DNA from: Segetibacter sp.
GTDB lineage: Bacteria > Bacteroidota > Bacteroidia > Chitinophagales > Chitinophagaceae
Direction: 5' to 3'
DNA length: 64,000 nt
Assembly: GCF_025963695.1 (NCBI RefSeq)
Contig: NZ_JAOQAH010000068.1
Location: 1 to 64,000, forward strand
Shown here: in pieces, positions 17,916 through 26,578 of the stretch
Position numbering within the stretch: position 1 is the first letter of the stretch
How the letters are laid out: each line of letters begins with the position of its first letter
Made by a program: the position numbers and the translations under genes
The notes under the pieces: generated by a model
The model's input: the letters and a program-made list of their open reading frames with translations, nothing else
What the model was told of the DNA's origin: nothing
The model's database searches: none

Positions 17916-19256
17916 ATGCCCACAAAAAAAAAGTATCTCATCACTCAGTCTGATAGTAATCAGAGCATTTCGCCTGTTGCCCAAATTCTAAATATTCCTA
18001 TTGACCGAGTTAAGCAGGGTATTAGTTTTCTATCTACAGATTCTATTCCGCAGGAGCAGGACATTTTGGAGTATCCAAACATTGGAATTACGACAGCAAG
18101 CCTGGACGAAGACCAGGTTAAAGCGTTAAGAGGTAACAAAAACATACTGGCCGTTGAAGAAGATGTGGAAATGTTTGTTTTAGAAATTGCAGAGCCTGAA
18201 GTTCCGGACGATGAAAAAGTAGTTGTAAGCAGCGGAGCATCCGACGATGCATTTCAACGCGGTTTTCAGCAAGGAGTACAGAAATCGATGGATATCCTAG
18301 CCCAGTCAATGCAGGTCCAGCAACATCCATTTCAATCACTTTTCAAGCCTCAAATACAACCAGAGTTCGAGTTGGTAATGGCAACTCAACCCATTCCATG
18401 GAATATAAATATGGTAAAAGCTCCTGCTGCCTGGGCAAGAGGGTATAGAGGCGAAGGTATTAGAGTAGCGGTACTTGATACAGGTATTGCCAGCCATGTT
18501 GATTTAAACCCACTTTCGGGAGGTGTGAGTTTTGTACCTGGAGTGGTTAGTTATAATGACGGACATGGGCACGGCACGCACTGTGCCGGTATTATAGGTG
18601 CCAGAAATAACAGCACCGGAGTAGTAGGTGTAGCGCCCCGGTGCAGCCTCTATGCTGTAAAAGTTTTATCTGATGCAGGAAGCGGTAGTTCGTCATGGAT
18701 TATTGCCGGAATGGATTGGGCTGCAGCACACGGAATGCATGTGGTAAGTATGAGCCTTGGTGGTACAAGCGGTCCTTCTGTAGCTTATGCTGCAGCAGTA
18801 AGAAGATTACAGGACAGAGGAACTGTAGTTGTAATCGCAAGCGGTAATTCTTTTGGTACGGCCTTTCCATGGGTATGCGCGCCCGCAAATTCAATTACAG
18901 TGGGCGTTCCAAACGCAAGCCCTATTGCTGTCGGCTCAATTGATATCAACAAAGTAATTGCTCCATCCTCCAGCCGAGGTGGACAAGTACCTTTATGGAA
19001 CCAAGTATCAATGGTTGCACCTGGTGTAGCAATTAAATCAACTATCCCCGGCAATGCTTATGGTTTAAAATCAGGTACCAGTATGGCAACACCTCACGTT
19101 GCAGGTGCAGCGGCTTTATTAAAGCAAAGGTTTCCAGGCATTAGCCCGGCATCGGTAAAATTAAAATTAAGAAGTACTGCTCAGGATCTTGGTTTAGCAG
19201 GTTCGGATATAACCTATGGTTCTGGTCTTATTAATTGCGATAAAGCTACATTGTAG
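17916..19256 (+). CDS. Subtilisin-family serine protease (S8) without signal peptide
   Basis: The 446-residue protein has an N-terminal I9-like propeptide (about 5-90: KKYLITQ...ITTASLDEDQVKALRGNKNILAVEEDVEMFVL), a linker, and an S8 catalytic domain with Asp188 (VAVLDTGIASH), His222 (GHGHGTHCAG), oxyanion Asn311 (IASGNS) and Ser389 (SGTSMATPHVAGAAALLK). The start at 17916 gives MPTKKKYLIT, so no signal peptide is present. It resembles the intracellular/bacteriocin-processing group of subtilases. A free-standing I9-like inhibitor gene begins 57 bp downstream, past a terminator hairpin, and may restrain this enzyme in trans. Confidence 0.92.
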   Translation: MPTKKKYLITQSDSNQSISPVAQILNIPIDRVKQGISFLSTDSIPQEQDILEYPNIGITTASLDEDQVKALRGNKNILAVEEDVEMFVLEIAEPEVPDDEKVVVSSGASDDAFQRGFQQGVQKSMDILAQSMQVQQHPFQSLFKPQIQPEFELVMATQPIPWNINMVKAPAAWARGYRGEGIRVAVLDTGIASHVDLNPLSGGVSFVPGVVSYNDGHGHGTHCAGIIGARNNSTGVVGVAPRCSLYAVKVLSDAGSGSSSWIIAGMDWAAAHGMHVVSMSLGGTSGPSVAYAAAVRRLQDRGTVVVIASGNSFGTAFPWVCAPANSITVGVPNASPIAVGSIDINKVIAPSSSRGGQVPLWNQVSMVAPGVAIKSTIPGNAYGLKSGTSMATPHVAGAAALLKQRFPGISPASVKLKLRSTAQDLGLAGSDITYGSGLINCDKATL

Positions 19257-19273
19257 TATATTTATGACTTAAA

Positions 19274-19306
19274 AGGCAGGTCAAAAAAGACCTGTCTTTT
19301 TATTTT
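19274..19306 (+). terminator. Terminator between subtilase and inhibitor genes
   Basis: A stem of about 9 bp (AGGCAGGTC / GACCTGTCT, one G-T pair) with an A-rich loop is followed by T-runs. It ends only 7 bp before the ATG of the inhibitor gene, so it may set the ratio of protease to inhibitor mRNA by partial termination. Confidence 0.8.
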
Positions 19307-19312
19307 TTTACT

Positions 19313-19549
19313 ATGGCAGACATTTCAAAATTTTTTGAAGAGCAGGTTTCTTCAAATCCTGAGAAAGAATACTCGGTTTTAATTACTTTAAAGAATGATA
19401 AGCTTCCTTCAAGGTTATTAGGTAAAGGAGAATTTGTGATGGCTGATACAATCTTTAGTGCAAGAATTAGTGGCAAAGAAATACAATCTCTCAAAAACGA
19501 CGACGAAATAGAGGCCATAGAACCTGACGAAGCAATGGGTATTTTATAG
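19313..19549 (+). CDS. Stand-alone I9-type (subtilisin propeptide-like) inhibitor
   Basis: The 78-residue protein has the strand-helix-strand layout of I9 propeptides: KEYSVLITLKN, FSARISGKEIQSLKNDDEIEAIEPDEAMGIL. The last part closely parallels the 'sa.l...i..l..d..V..ie.d' end of propeptides, including the one inside the neighbouring subtilase (ASLDEDQVKALRGNKNILAVEEDVE). There is no signal peptide, as in the subtilase. I infer a cytoplasmic trans-acting inhibitor or chaperone, in the manner of yeast Pbi2 or Pleurotus POIA1. Its own promoter is not obvious. Confidence 0.7.
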   Translation: MADISKFFEEQVSSNPEKEYSVLITLKNDKLPSRLLGKGEFVMADTIFSARISGKEIQSLKNDDEIEAIEPDEAMGIL

Positions 19550-19564
19550 AAATTTTTTTGAATT

Positions 19565-19882
19565 TCATTTTCTATCCACAGCTTTTACATCAATAAGTTC
19601 CGGTCCGTCATCTACCGGGTATCCTTCAATTTTTAAGCCCTTTACTACAACACGCTTACTGTTGTAATGATCAAGATTTAAATTTGTACTTTGTAACGCA
19701 TACTTTCTATTATTACCAGTAATAGTATGGCTGCCATACATATAAGTGGTAAACTCAGTTTTTTCTACTAAACCTTCATATTCAAAAGGAAACTTCCTAT
19801 CTGGCGAATTTGCATTATTGTTATTACAACTCAATGTTGACATGAACATAATAGTTTTAACAAGAGGCCGAATTACTTTCAT
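19565..19882 (-). CDS. Small lipoprotein, unknown function
   Basis: From the ATG at 19882 this is 105 residues with a lipoprotein signal (VKTIMFMSTLSC, Asn-rich after Cys). The mature part is beta-rich: FEYEGLVEKTEFTTYMYGSHTITGNNRKYALQSTNLNLDHYNSKRVVVKGLKIEGYPVDDGPELIDVKAVDRK. This resembles an OB-fold 'tolerance' type strand pattern, but I cannot assign a family. It is convergent with the inhibitor gene. Confidence 0.65.
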   Translation of the reverse strand: MKVIRPLVKTIMFMSTLSCNNNNANSPDRKFPFEYEGLVEKTEFTTYMYGSHTITGNNRKYALQSTNLNLDHYNSKRVVVKGLKIEGYPVDDGPELIDVKAVDRK

Positions 19883-20328
19883 AAAAATTATTCTATTGAC
19901 ACCCGAGTTTACGCAGTAATAAGCTGTTTGAGCTATTATTGCATTAGAACGCCACATAATTTACTACATAATTCATACCCGCTGCAACACAGTTAAATCA
20001 AGACAATGCCACTCTGTTTGTTAGAGGGTTCGGGGAGCGACGAAGTCTACCCTGAATATTGGATGAATGACCAAAATAGCTGCAATGTCGTATGGTTAAT
20101 AAGATAATGCCCGTTGTATGAAGTCGATTTTAAAAAGCATTATATTGAGAAAATAAAGGCCTTTCTATATGAAGCATGTCTTTTTTCCGGCAGGTAAGGT
20201 CATTCTGGCAAATCGCGTATAACTATCGTAAACAGATCGTCATTCAAAGTTATTTTTTAATCAGAGCCTATAAATACTGTTTTAATTTACTGCGATCCCG
20301 ACACTTTATTTTAAAACTCTTAACGGTA
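19883..20328. other. Intergenic region, nothing assigned
   Basis: About 450 bp without a credible gene. Short frames have unlikely composition. No dispersed motif copy, terminator hairpin or clear promoter box was found. Confidence 0.35.
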
Positions 20329-21396
20329 TTATTGCACATTAAACTTTACTACTCTTCCCTCCTTACTACTTTTAATTGCAGCTTCTATAACTTTAATAAC
20401 TTCCAGTCCTTCCGTCGCAGTTACGGGAAGTGGTTCTTCGAACCTGATAGCCTTATATAACTGATCGAAATAATCCATATAATTGCCTTTTGGCGGAGTT
20501 ATAAACTCTCTTACAATCTCATTGTTTCTTTCAGTATGTAAAAGCCCTTTACTAGTTTCCGGCTCTATCCCCCACCCTTCACAGCCCGGCGTTTTGCCTG
20601 CGATTAAATCATTCTCCTGCACATCGGTTCTTGATTTTATCAATGACCCTTTCGAACCATGCAATACATATGCTGGCACCCCTTCCCTTACCTGGTTGCT
20701 TGCTTTTAAAATCACTCTTTTTCTCTCATAAAAGAGAACTACTTCAAAATAATCATCAACCTTCGAAATAGGACGAAGAATAGTAAGATCGCCAAATACA
20801 GCTTCCGGCTTTCCAAATAATTGTAATGCCTGATCTATTAAGTGCGAACCAAGGTCGTAAAAAAGACCTGCTCCCGGCCCGGGTGTTTCCTTATGTAACT
20901 TAGGACTTAACTGTTCTTTAAACCGGTCGTATCTTATTTCAACCTGGTTTGTTTCTCCTAACAAACCTTCCTGAACCACACTTCTCACCAACCTAAAATC
21001 ACTGTCAAATCTTCGATTATGGTAAACTGATATCTTCTTATTTTGGTTTTTAGCAAGAGCCATCAGCTCGTCACCTTCTGCTACATTAATTACAAATGGT
21101 TTTTCTACTATTACATGTTTACCTGCTTTCAAAGCCATTTTTGCATATTCAAAGTGAGTAACATTCGGAGTGTTGATAATAACCAGCTCGATTGTTTCAT
21201 CTGCAAGCATACTTTCTAGTGTATCAAAAGATTTCACTTGGGGGTAAAACTGGTGTGCTGTTTTTTTACTTCGTTCCCATACGGCATAAAAATTAAAACC
21301 TGGGTTAGTATGAATAAATGGCGCATGGAAAACTTTTCCAGACATACCAAAGGAACACAAAGCTGTTTGTAGAGGAGTAGACATAGCATTAATCAT
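20329..21396 (-). CDS. Gfo/Idh/MocA family oxidoreductase
   Basis: The 355-residue protein has an N-terminal NAD(P) Rossmann domain (ALCSFGMSGKVFHAPFI, a GxxGxxF variant), the family signature EKPF in GKHVIVEKPFVIN, and a C-terminal alpha/beta domain with GAGLFYDLGSHLIDQALQLFG, where the aspartate and histidine are the usual catalytic region. Members oxidise or reduce sugars and inositols. The sequence resembles the YdgJ/YvaA group, but the substrate is unknown. An in-frame ATG four codons downstream is an alternative start. No sugar operon surrounds it. Confidence 0.9.
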   Translation of the reverse strand: MINAMSTPLQTALCSFGMSGKVFHAPFIHTNPGFNFYAVWERSKKTAHQFYPQVKSFDTLESMLADETIELVIINTPNVTHFEYAKMALKAGKHVIVEKPFVINVAEGDELMALAKNQNKKISVYHNRRFDSDFRLVRSVVQEGLLGETNQVEIRYDRFKEQLSPKLHKETPGPGAGLFYDLGSHLIDQALQLFGKPEAVFGDLTILRPISKVDDYFEVVLFYERKRVILKASNQVREGVPAYVLHGSKGSLIKSRTDVQENDLIAGKTPGCEGWGIEPETSKGLLHTERNNEIVREFITPPKGNYMDYFDQLYKAIRFEEPLPVTATEGLEVIKVIEAAIKSSKEGRVVKFNVQ

Positions 21397-21538
21397 ATGG
21401 TGGCAAGATACTAATTAGGAGTTAAGTGTCGCCTGTTACAAGCCACTAGTTTTTCGTGTATGGTAATTAAAAGATTATTTGCAAGAAGGACGGCACCTCA
21501 AAACAGGTAACACATCTTGAGCGGTCGAAATAAAAAAA

Positions 21539-21583
21539 GCTAAATAGTAATCCTAAAAACGAACGAAATGCGACGCAACAATG
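21539..21583 (-). repeat. Dispersed intergenic motif, B subtype with extended flank (copy 6)
   Basis: The core GTTGCGTCGCA is intact on the - strand (21569-21579), but the CTTGTAC end is replaced by TTTCGTTCGT. This whole 45-bp stretch matches copy 15 (48934-48978) at 40 of 45 positions. It lies 70 bp after the ligD stop in the sense direction. Confidence 0.85.
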
Positions 21584-21648
21584 ATCCATTGAAATACCAA
21601 TGCAAGTACCAAAATAAATAAAAATAAGTTTGCGTGGCTGCCTGATAA

Positions 21649-23775
21649 TTATCCCCCCAGTTGTTCAATGCATCTACCCAGGTCAATGGCATTTTTAGGA
21701 TCAAGCATCGGAGCGAAAAGATCGCCTTTCTTTTTTATCCTTGCATGTATAGTTTTAATAGTAAATTCCTGCGGAGTAAGGCCTTTTTTAACTTCGCTCC
21801 AATTTAATGGGGTAGATACGGTTGCTCCTTTTTTAGGTCTTAAACTGTATACACATGCAATCGTTTGACCTTTTCTGTTTTGCAGGTAGTCCATGTAGAT
21901 CTTGTCTTTACTCCTTTTGCTCAGGCTTCTTTCAAGGGTGGTAAAATCGGGTATTTGAGCATTTGCCAACATGCAAACAATATTGGCAAAGTCCTTTGCC
22001 TGGTCATAGTTGTATTTACCGCCTAAGGGTACGTAAATGTGGAGGCCGGACGCCCCCGAGGTTTTGCAAATACTCATGGCACCAGCCTGGTCGAGAATCT
22101 GTTTTACAATGTTGGCTGCTTCTATCACCTGATCGAATGTATTGTTGTCGCTCGGGTCGATGTCAATAATTAGATAGTCAGGGTTATCAAGCGATTTAAC
22201 GCGGGAATGCCAGGGATTTATTTCGATACATCCAAGATTAGCTAAGTACAATAGGGTTGCCGCATCATTACATAAAATATAATCGATGTCTTTTTTTACT
22301 GAGTCTGAATATAAAGGGATGTGCTTAACCCACGATGGCGCTTCATCGCCCGCATCTTTATGAAAAAAACCTTTTTGATTAATTCCGTTAGGCGTTCGAA
22401 ATAAAGATTGGGGCCTGTCTTGCAGATATGGGATAATAAGAGGAGCCATCTGTTCGTAGTACTCTAACACCTGCCCTTTAGTAATGCCTTCGTCGGGAAA
22501 GTAGATTTTAGTTATGTTAGTGGCTTTTAATTGCGCTTTACCAAAAGTGTATATTTTTTCTTTTTCATTTTTTACCACATCTTTTGCGGGAGCCCCCTGT
22601 TCCTCTTTTTTTGATGGCTTTTTAACCGCTCCTTTTTTAGCAGCCTTGTTTTCTTCCTGCTCTTTTTGTTGTATGTTGTTTGAAGGTTTTGAAGTCGCTT
22701 TTTTTAAAACTTCATTTGTAGTCTCTACTTTTTTTGCGGCGGCTTTTTTAATTGTTGATTTAACCAGCGTCTGTTCTACAGCTTCTTCTTCAATTATTAT
22801 AGTATCTGTAGTCTTCATTTTATTTGCATTAATAAATTGAGTCGTTACATCCCCTACCGCTTTGTCTTCTCTTAATCTTAAAAAGATTGGATGTCTTAGT
22901 TTTCCATCTGACGTCCATTCAGTAAATTTTATTTCACATACATATTTCGGCTCTACCCAGGTTACGGGCATGTTGGTTTTTACCTTTTCAGCAAACGGTG
23001 ATTTTTCTGTAATTAATGGTTGAAGTTTTGCTGAAAGCCCTTTTAATAACAATGAATCAAAACCTGAACCGGTATGCCCGATATATGTCAGTTTACCGTT
23101 CACAAAACTCCCTAAAACCAGCGCGCCAAAATATTTTCTTCCGCCTCGTGGGGCAGTAAATCCTGCTATTATTGCTTCGTCTGACTTGTTGTGTTTTATT
23201 TTAAGCCAATCTGCTGATCGCTTTCCGGGATAATACTCGCTGCTTTTCTTTTTGGCCATCATCCCTTCGAGATTTCTTTGTTTTATTATTTCAAAAAAAT
23301 CTTCACCTCTTTCTTCTATATGATCACTGTACTTAATTACGTCGTCCTTTTTCAGTGTCTCTTCGAGAAGTTTTTTTCTTTCGATTAATGGAAGCTCGTA
23401 CAATTTTTTGCCGTTCAATTCCAGCAAATCAAATACATAATAATGCAGGGGGTAATTTTTAAATTGATCATAATGCTGAAGTTTCTGAAAATCAGGATTT
23501 CCTTCTTCATTTATCACCACTATTTCTCCATCAAGGACTGCACTTACTTTCATTTTTGCGAGAGCGTCTACAACCTGGGGATAGTTAGAAAGAAACGAAT
23601 TACCATTGCGGGAATACAACTTCACCTTACCCTTATTAACTTCAGCAATGGCACGATAGCCGTCCCATTTCATTTCATAAATCCAGTCGTTCTTCGAAAA
23701 TGCAGTATCAGTTTCTTTCGCTAGCATTGCCGGGATGAACTCATCCAGTTTCCGTGGCGAAGTAGCACCTGCCAT
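21649..23775 (-). CDS. ligD: ATP-dependent DNA ligase D, ligase and polymerase/primase domains
   Basis: This 708-residue NHEJ enzyme has an N-terminal ATP-dependent ligase domain with catalytic Lys36 in EMKWDGYR and an OB-fold end (about 1-310), a Lys/Ala/Glu-rich linker (about 315-410), and a C-terminal archaeo-eukaryotic-primase-type polymerase domain (ITKIYFPDEGITKGQVLEYYEQMAP ... YLIIDIDPSD ...). The IDIDPSD aspartates are the metal-binding pair. The phosphoesterase domain often fused to LigD is absent here and is encoded by the next gene upstream, whose stop overlaps this start by one base (TGATG). It repairs double-strand breaks with Ku. Confidence 0.95.
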   Translation of the reverse strand: MAGATSPRKLDEFIPAMLAKETDTAFSKNDWIYEMKWDGYRAIAEVNKGKVKLYSRNGNSFLSNYPQVVDALAKMKVSAVLDGEIVVINEEGNPDFQKLQHYDQFKNYPLHYYVFDLLELNGKKLYELPLIERKKLLEETLKKDDVIKYSDHIEERGEDFFEIIKQRNLEGMMAKKKSSEYYPGKRSADWLKIKHNKSDEAIIAGFTAPRGGRKYFGALVLGSFVNGKLTYIGHTGSGFDSLLLKGLSAKLQPLITEKSPFAEKVKTNMPVTWVEPKYVCEIKFTEWTSDGKLRHPIFLRLREDKAVGDVTTQFINANKMKTTDTIIIEEEAVEQTLVKSTIKKAAAKKVETTNEVLKKATSKPSNNIQQKEQEENKAAKKGAVKKPSKKEEQGAPAKDVVKNEKEKIYTFGKAQLKATNITKIYFPDEGITKGQVLEYYEQMAPLIIPYLQDRPQSLFRTPNGINQKGFFHKDAGDEAPSWVKHIPLYSDSVKKDIDYILCNDAATLLYLANLGCIEINPWHSRVKSLDNPDYLIIDIDPSDNNTFDQVIEAANIVKQILDQAGAMSICKTSGASGLHIYVPLGGKYNYDQAKDFANIVCMLANAQIPDFTTLERSLSKRSKDKIYMDYLQNRKGQTIACVYSLRPKKGATVSTPLNWSEVKKGLTPQEFTIKTIHARIKKKGDLFAPMLDPKNAIDLGRCIEQLGG

Positions 23776-24389
23776 CAGAGCTTTTTTTTTGCTTGTTTGT
23801 CTTCCGGCTTATTTACAGCAAGCCATTTATTTATGGGAGAATTTTTAGGTGTGTTTTCTTCGCTGTTATAATCTTCATGCACAGCAAAACTATCATTATG
23901 CTTAATTAAAAGCCAACTGTTAGAATCACTTCCTTTTAGGCGGACCAATGCAAATTCGCCCTTCAACTTTTTACCCTTCAAGACAAACTTTAGACTACCC
24001 CCTTCAAGACCTGCTTTTAATAGCTTTTCATCTTCTTTTGCATTGCCTTTATCTTCTAAAGAAGTGTAGGTGCCGCTATCCCATATTTCAACAATACCTG
24101 CTCCATAATTGCCTTCCGGTATAACTCCGGAGAAGTCTTTGTAATCATAAGGATGATCCTCAACCATCATCGCAAGGCGCTTATCCTGCGGGTTAAGGCT
24201 AGGACCTTTAGGAACAGCCCAGCTTTTCAGCACGCCGTCCATCTCCAGGCGAAAGTCGTAGTGCAAATGCGAGGCTTTATGGCGTTGAACCACAAAAGCC
24301 AGTGCCTCTTCCTTACTATCACTTTTTTTACCGGTAGGTTCAGACGTTTGTTTAAAGTCTCTTTTGGTATTGTAGGTGGCTAAACTCAT
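23775..24389 (-). CDS. LigD-type 3'-phosphoesterase domain as a separate protein
   Basis: The 204-residue protein equals the LigD phosphoesterase module: FVVQRHKASHLHYDFRLEMDGVLKSWAVPKGPSLNPQDKRLAMMVEDHPYDYKDFSGVIPEGNYGAGIVEIWDSGTY. The first histidine, the HYDFR segment and the later H and D residues are the Mn2+-binding/catalytic set. It trims 3'-ribonucleotides and phosphates at breaks. It sits between ku (2 bp upstream) and ligD (1-base overlap), so the three are translated from one message. The Lys-rich C-terminus may bind DNA. Confidence 0.92.
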   Translation of the reverse strand: MSLATYNTKRDFKQTSEPTGKKSDSKEEALAFVVQRHKASHLHYDFRLEMDGVLKSWAVPKGPSLNPQDKRLAMMVEDHPYDYKDFSGVIPEGNYGAGIVEIWDSGTYTSLEDKGNAKEDEKLLKAGLEGGSLKFVLKGKKLKGEFALVRLKGSDSNSWLLIKHNDSFAVHEDYNSEENTPKNSPINKWLAVNKPEDKQAKKKL

Positions 24390-24391
24390 TT

Positions 24392-25168
24392 TTATGACGC
24401 TTTCTTTTTCTTGGCACTTAAACTTGCCTTTAACTGTGACATTAAATCCTCTGTTGCACTATGAACAACTTTCATTTTTCCAGGGGCCGGTTTCGCACCT
24501 TTCGATTTGGCTTGAATTACCTTCATCAATTCCTCTGTATATGTGTCTTTAAAAGCAGTGATATCAAATTTAGAAGTCAACTGGTCAATTAAAGATATGG
24601 CCATATCCAGTTCAGCCTTTTTTATTTCAGGTGCCTCTGGCAGCGCAAGTTGACCTGGATCCCGAATTTCTTCAGCAAAGCGTATCCGGTTTAAGATGAT
24701 GACCTTGTCCCTCGGTCTTAAAATAGCCAACCCTTCTTTGTTACGCATTACAAACGTAGCAATTCCAACTTTTTTTGTTTTAAGTAGAGCTGCTCGTAAC
24801 AACGCATAAGCTCGTGTTCCGCTCTTATCCGGTTCCAGGTAGTATGGCGTTTCAAAATAAACGCTGTCAATTTCCTCTTCCTTTACAAAATCCGAAATTT
24901 CAATCGTTTTGGTCTTTTTAGCATTTGCAGCTTCAAAGTCTTTTTCATCAAGAATCACGTATTTATCTTCCATCTTATAGCCTTTCACAATAGCATCCCA
25001 ATCAACCGGCTTCTGAGACTTCTCATTAATTCGTTGGTATTTTATTCTTGAAAGGTCGTTCTTATCAAGCATATCCAGGTTCAGCTCGCTCCGCTCGGTG
25101 GCGCTATACATTTTTACTGGAATATTTACCAGCCCAAACCCAATCGCCCCTGTCCAGATAGGCCTCAT
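24392..25168 (-). CDS. ku: Non-homologous end-joining protein Ku
   Basis: The 258-residue bacterial Ku begins [25 protein letters not shown] and contains the core beta-barrel/bridge region, with [33 protein letters not shown] leading to a short Lys-rich tail ([13 protein letters not shown]). The homodimer rings DNA ends and recruits LigD. It is the first gene of the ku-phosphoesterase-ligD operon, which is bracketed by an A motif 70 bp upstream and a B motif downstream of ligD. Confidence 0.95.
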   Translation of the reverse strand: MRPIWTGAIGFGLVNIPVKMYSATERSELNLDMLDKNDLSRIKYQRINEKSQKPVDWDAIVKGYKMEDKYVILDEKDFEAANAKKTKTIEISDFVKEEEIDSVYFETPYYLEPDKSGTRAYALLRAALLKTKKVGIATFVMRNKEGLAILRPRDKVIILNRIRFAEEIRDPGQLALPEAPEIKKAELDMAISLIDQLTSKFDITAFKDTYTEELMKVIQAKSKGAKPAPGKMKVVHSATEDLMSQLKASLSAKKKKAS

Positions 25169-25238
25169 AATTGATTTTTTTATTTATAATTGCGGACAAA
25201 TTTTTTGTTCGCCAACATCTATCCATTGCTCGTCTCCT

Positions 25239-25258
25239 GTTGTGTCACTCACTTTTAC
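25239..25258 (+). repeat. Dispersed intergenic motif, A subtype (copy 7)
   Basis: GTTGTGTCACTCACTTTTAC lies 71 bp upstream of the ku start and points away from ku. The surrounding 455-bp divergent gap (25169-25624) contains no gene. Confidence 0.88.
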
Positions 25259-25624
25259 GTTATCTTTTCACATCAGCATAAGCCTTCGTTGCATAACGCC
25301 TTCAGTTGCTATACTCTCATCAATAAAGAGTTACAAAGACACCATGAAAGTTTCATGCCTTTTGTAAAAGATGGAAAGAACAGAATATAAAAAGCGTCTT
25401 AAAAACATTCGAGGAAAATAATCTACAGCTTTCTTATTATTTAATTTACAACCATTTATAAAGAAAAATCACTGGAATTCCTATGCGAAAAATATTCTTT
25501 TTCCGGTCAAAATTTACTACTCTTGCATCTGTGCCGATTATTTTTTTTAATGGTTAATGGCATGGTTTTGTAAATGAATTCTGTAACTTTCTTTCTCTAG
25601 TTCACCCTTTAATTTTTAATTGCA

Positions 25625-25900
25625 ATGTTAACAACCAACAATCCAAACAATGAAACCCCTACTATGACGAGTAATGAAAATTTCCTTAATAGTTCTGGTA
25701 TTTTTACCTCTTCGCTCCCTGTAGATGACGACGATTTAGATGATGACGATGATATTGATGAAGATGATGACCTCGACGAAGTGGATGAAATTGATATTGA
25801 CGAAGTAGATGAAACTGCTGCCGATCCCGTTATTGAAGACGCAGACTTAGATGAAGATCTGACGTTAGATGACGATGAAGAGGACGAAGATGATCTATAA
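25625..25900 (+). CDS. Highly acidic small protein
   Basis: The 91-residue protein has a Ser/Thr/Asn-rich N-terminus and then about 60 residues almost entirely Asp/Glu with spaced Leu/Ile/Val. It has no cysteine, no signal peptide and no recognisable fold. Its gene is followed by a strong hairpin, which supports a real transcript. DNA-mimic, histone-chaperone-like, or ion/water-binding stress roles are possible but unproven. The neighbours are DNA-repair and DNA-binding genes. Confidence 0.65.
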   Translation: MLTTNNPNNETPTMTSNENFLNSSGIFTSSLPVDDDDLDDDDDIDEDDDLDEVDEIDIDEVDETAADPVIEDADLDEDLTLDDDEEDEDDL

Positions 25901-25910
25901 GTGAAAAACC

Positions 25911-25971
25911 TAAAGTATATAAAGTAAAGAGGTGACTTTTTTAAAGTCGCCTCTTTGCTTTATATACTTTA
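25911..25971 (+). terminator. Long, nearly perfect hairpin (29-bp stem)
   Basis: Arms 25911-25939 and 25943-25971 pair over 29 bp with a 3-nt loop. The only two imperfections are G-U pairs on the + transcript, which become A-C mismatches on the other strand, so the hairpin is optimised for the + strand. It starts 11 bp after the acidic-protein stop and has little U-tract. It may act as terminator and/or RNA 3'-end stabiliser between convergent genes. Confidence 0.75.
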
Positions 25972-26003
25972 GCTAATCTCTCTGAAGCCGGTTTTAACCT
26001 GAA

Positions 26004-26519
26004 TTAATTATTATATGAGTTCAAATGCTCAAATATTTCTTGAATTACTTTTTTAGCGTAATCCACTTGTACCTGGTAAGGATGTTTCTCCGGAGAAGTT
26101 ATTTTCCCCGACACCATAACTTTTCCGTTGTAAGCAAGCGAGAAGTAGGCGAAGAGCCCTTCATCCTCGCACTCGCGCACCATCGAAGCATAACCGGTTA
26201 TTCCAACACCATAGTTGCTTGAAAACATGTTAGCTACTTCAATAGCCATTGTATCAGCAATTTTCTGAGCAACACAATTTACTTTATTACATAAAATAGG
26301 ATCGACGTGCAAATGCCTCGCTTTCTGCCCCAGGTTATAGGTTGTAATGCCGCCCTGAAAATACTTCGAAGCATCTATCCCTGCTGAAAATGCTGCCTGT
26401 AAATGTCCTGCAGTTACGCTCTCGGCTACGGCAATCGTTTCTTCATTTTTTACCAACATGTCTTTTACAGCATTTATTGTTTCTTCGTTATAGATCATAA
26501 TGATATTACCGGTCTTCAT
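26004..26519 (-). CDS. CinA-like C-terminal domain protein (nicotinamide-nucleotide amidase family)
   Basis: The 171-residue protein matches the CinA C-terminal/PncC domain: IAVAESVTAGHLQAAFSAGIDASKYFQGGITTYNLGQKARHLHVD...CVAQKIADTMAIEVANMFSSNYGVGITGYA. PncC enzymes deamidate NMN to NaMN. The usual AESCTGG motif reads AESVTAG here, so the cysteine and second glycine are replaced and activity may be altered. An in-frame ATG at 26498 (MIYNEET) is the more typical start. It is monocistronic or co-transcribed with the Gly-rich protein upstream. Confidence 0.85.
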   Translation of the reverse strand: MKTGNIIMIYNEETINAVKDMLVKNEETIAVAESVTAGHLQAAFSAGIDASKYFQGGITTYNLGQKARHLHVDPILCNKVNCVAQKIADTMAIEVANMFSSNYGVGITGYASMVRECEDEGLFAYFSLAYNGKVMVSGKITSPEKHPYQVQVDYAKKVIQEIFEHLNSYNN

Positions 26520-26578
26520 GTTAAAAAAATGCAGCGCTCTAAACTACAGTCCTGCATTAAATTGTTTCAACTTACTAA

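Noticed and set aside
20176..20460. ORF on + strand overlapping the end of the Gfo/Idh/MocA gene
   Set aside because: It is a shadow of the true gene on the other strand, rich in Phe/Tyr/Ser as expected of antisense frames.
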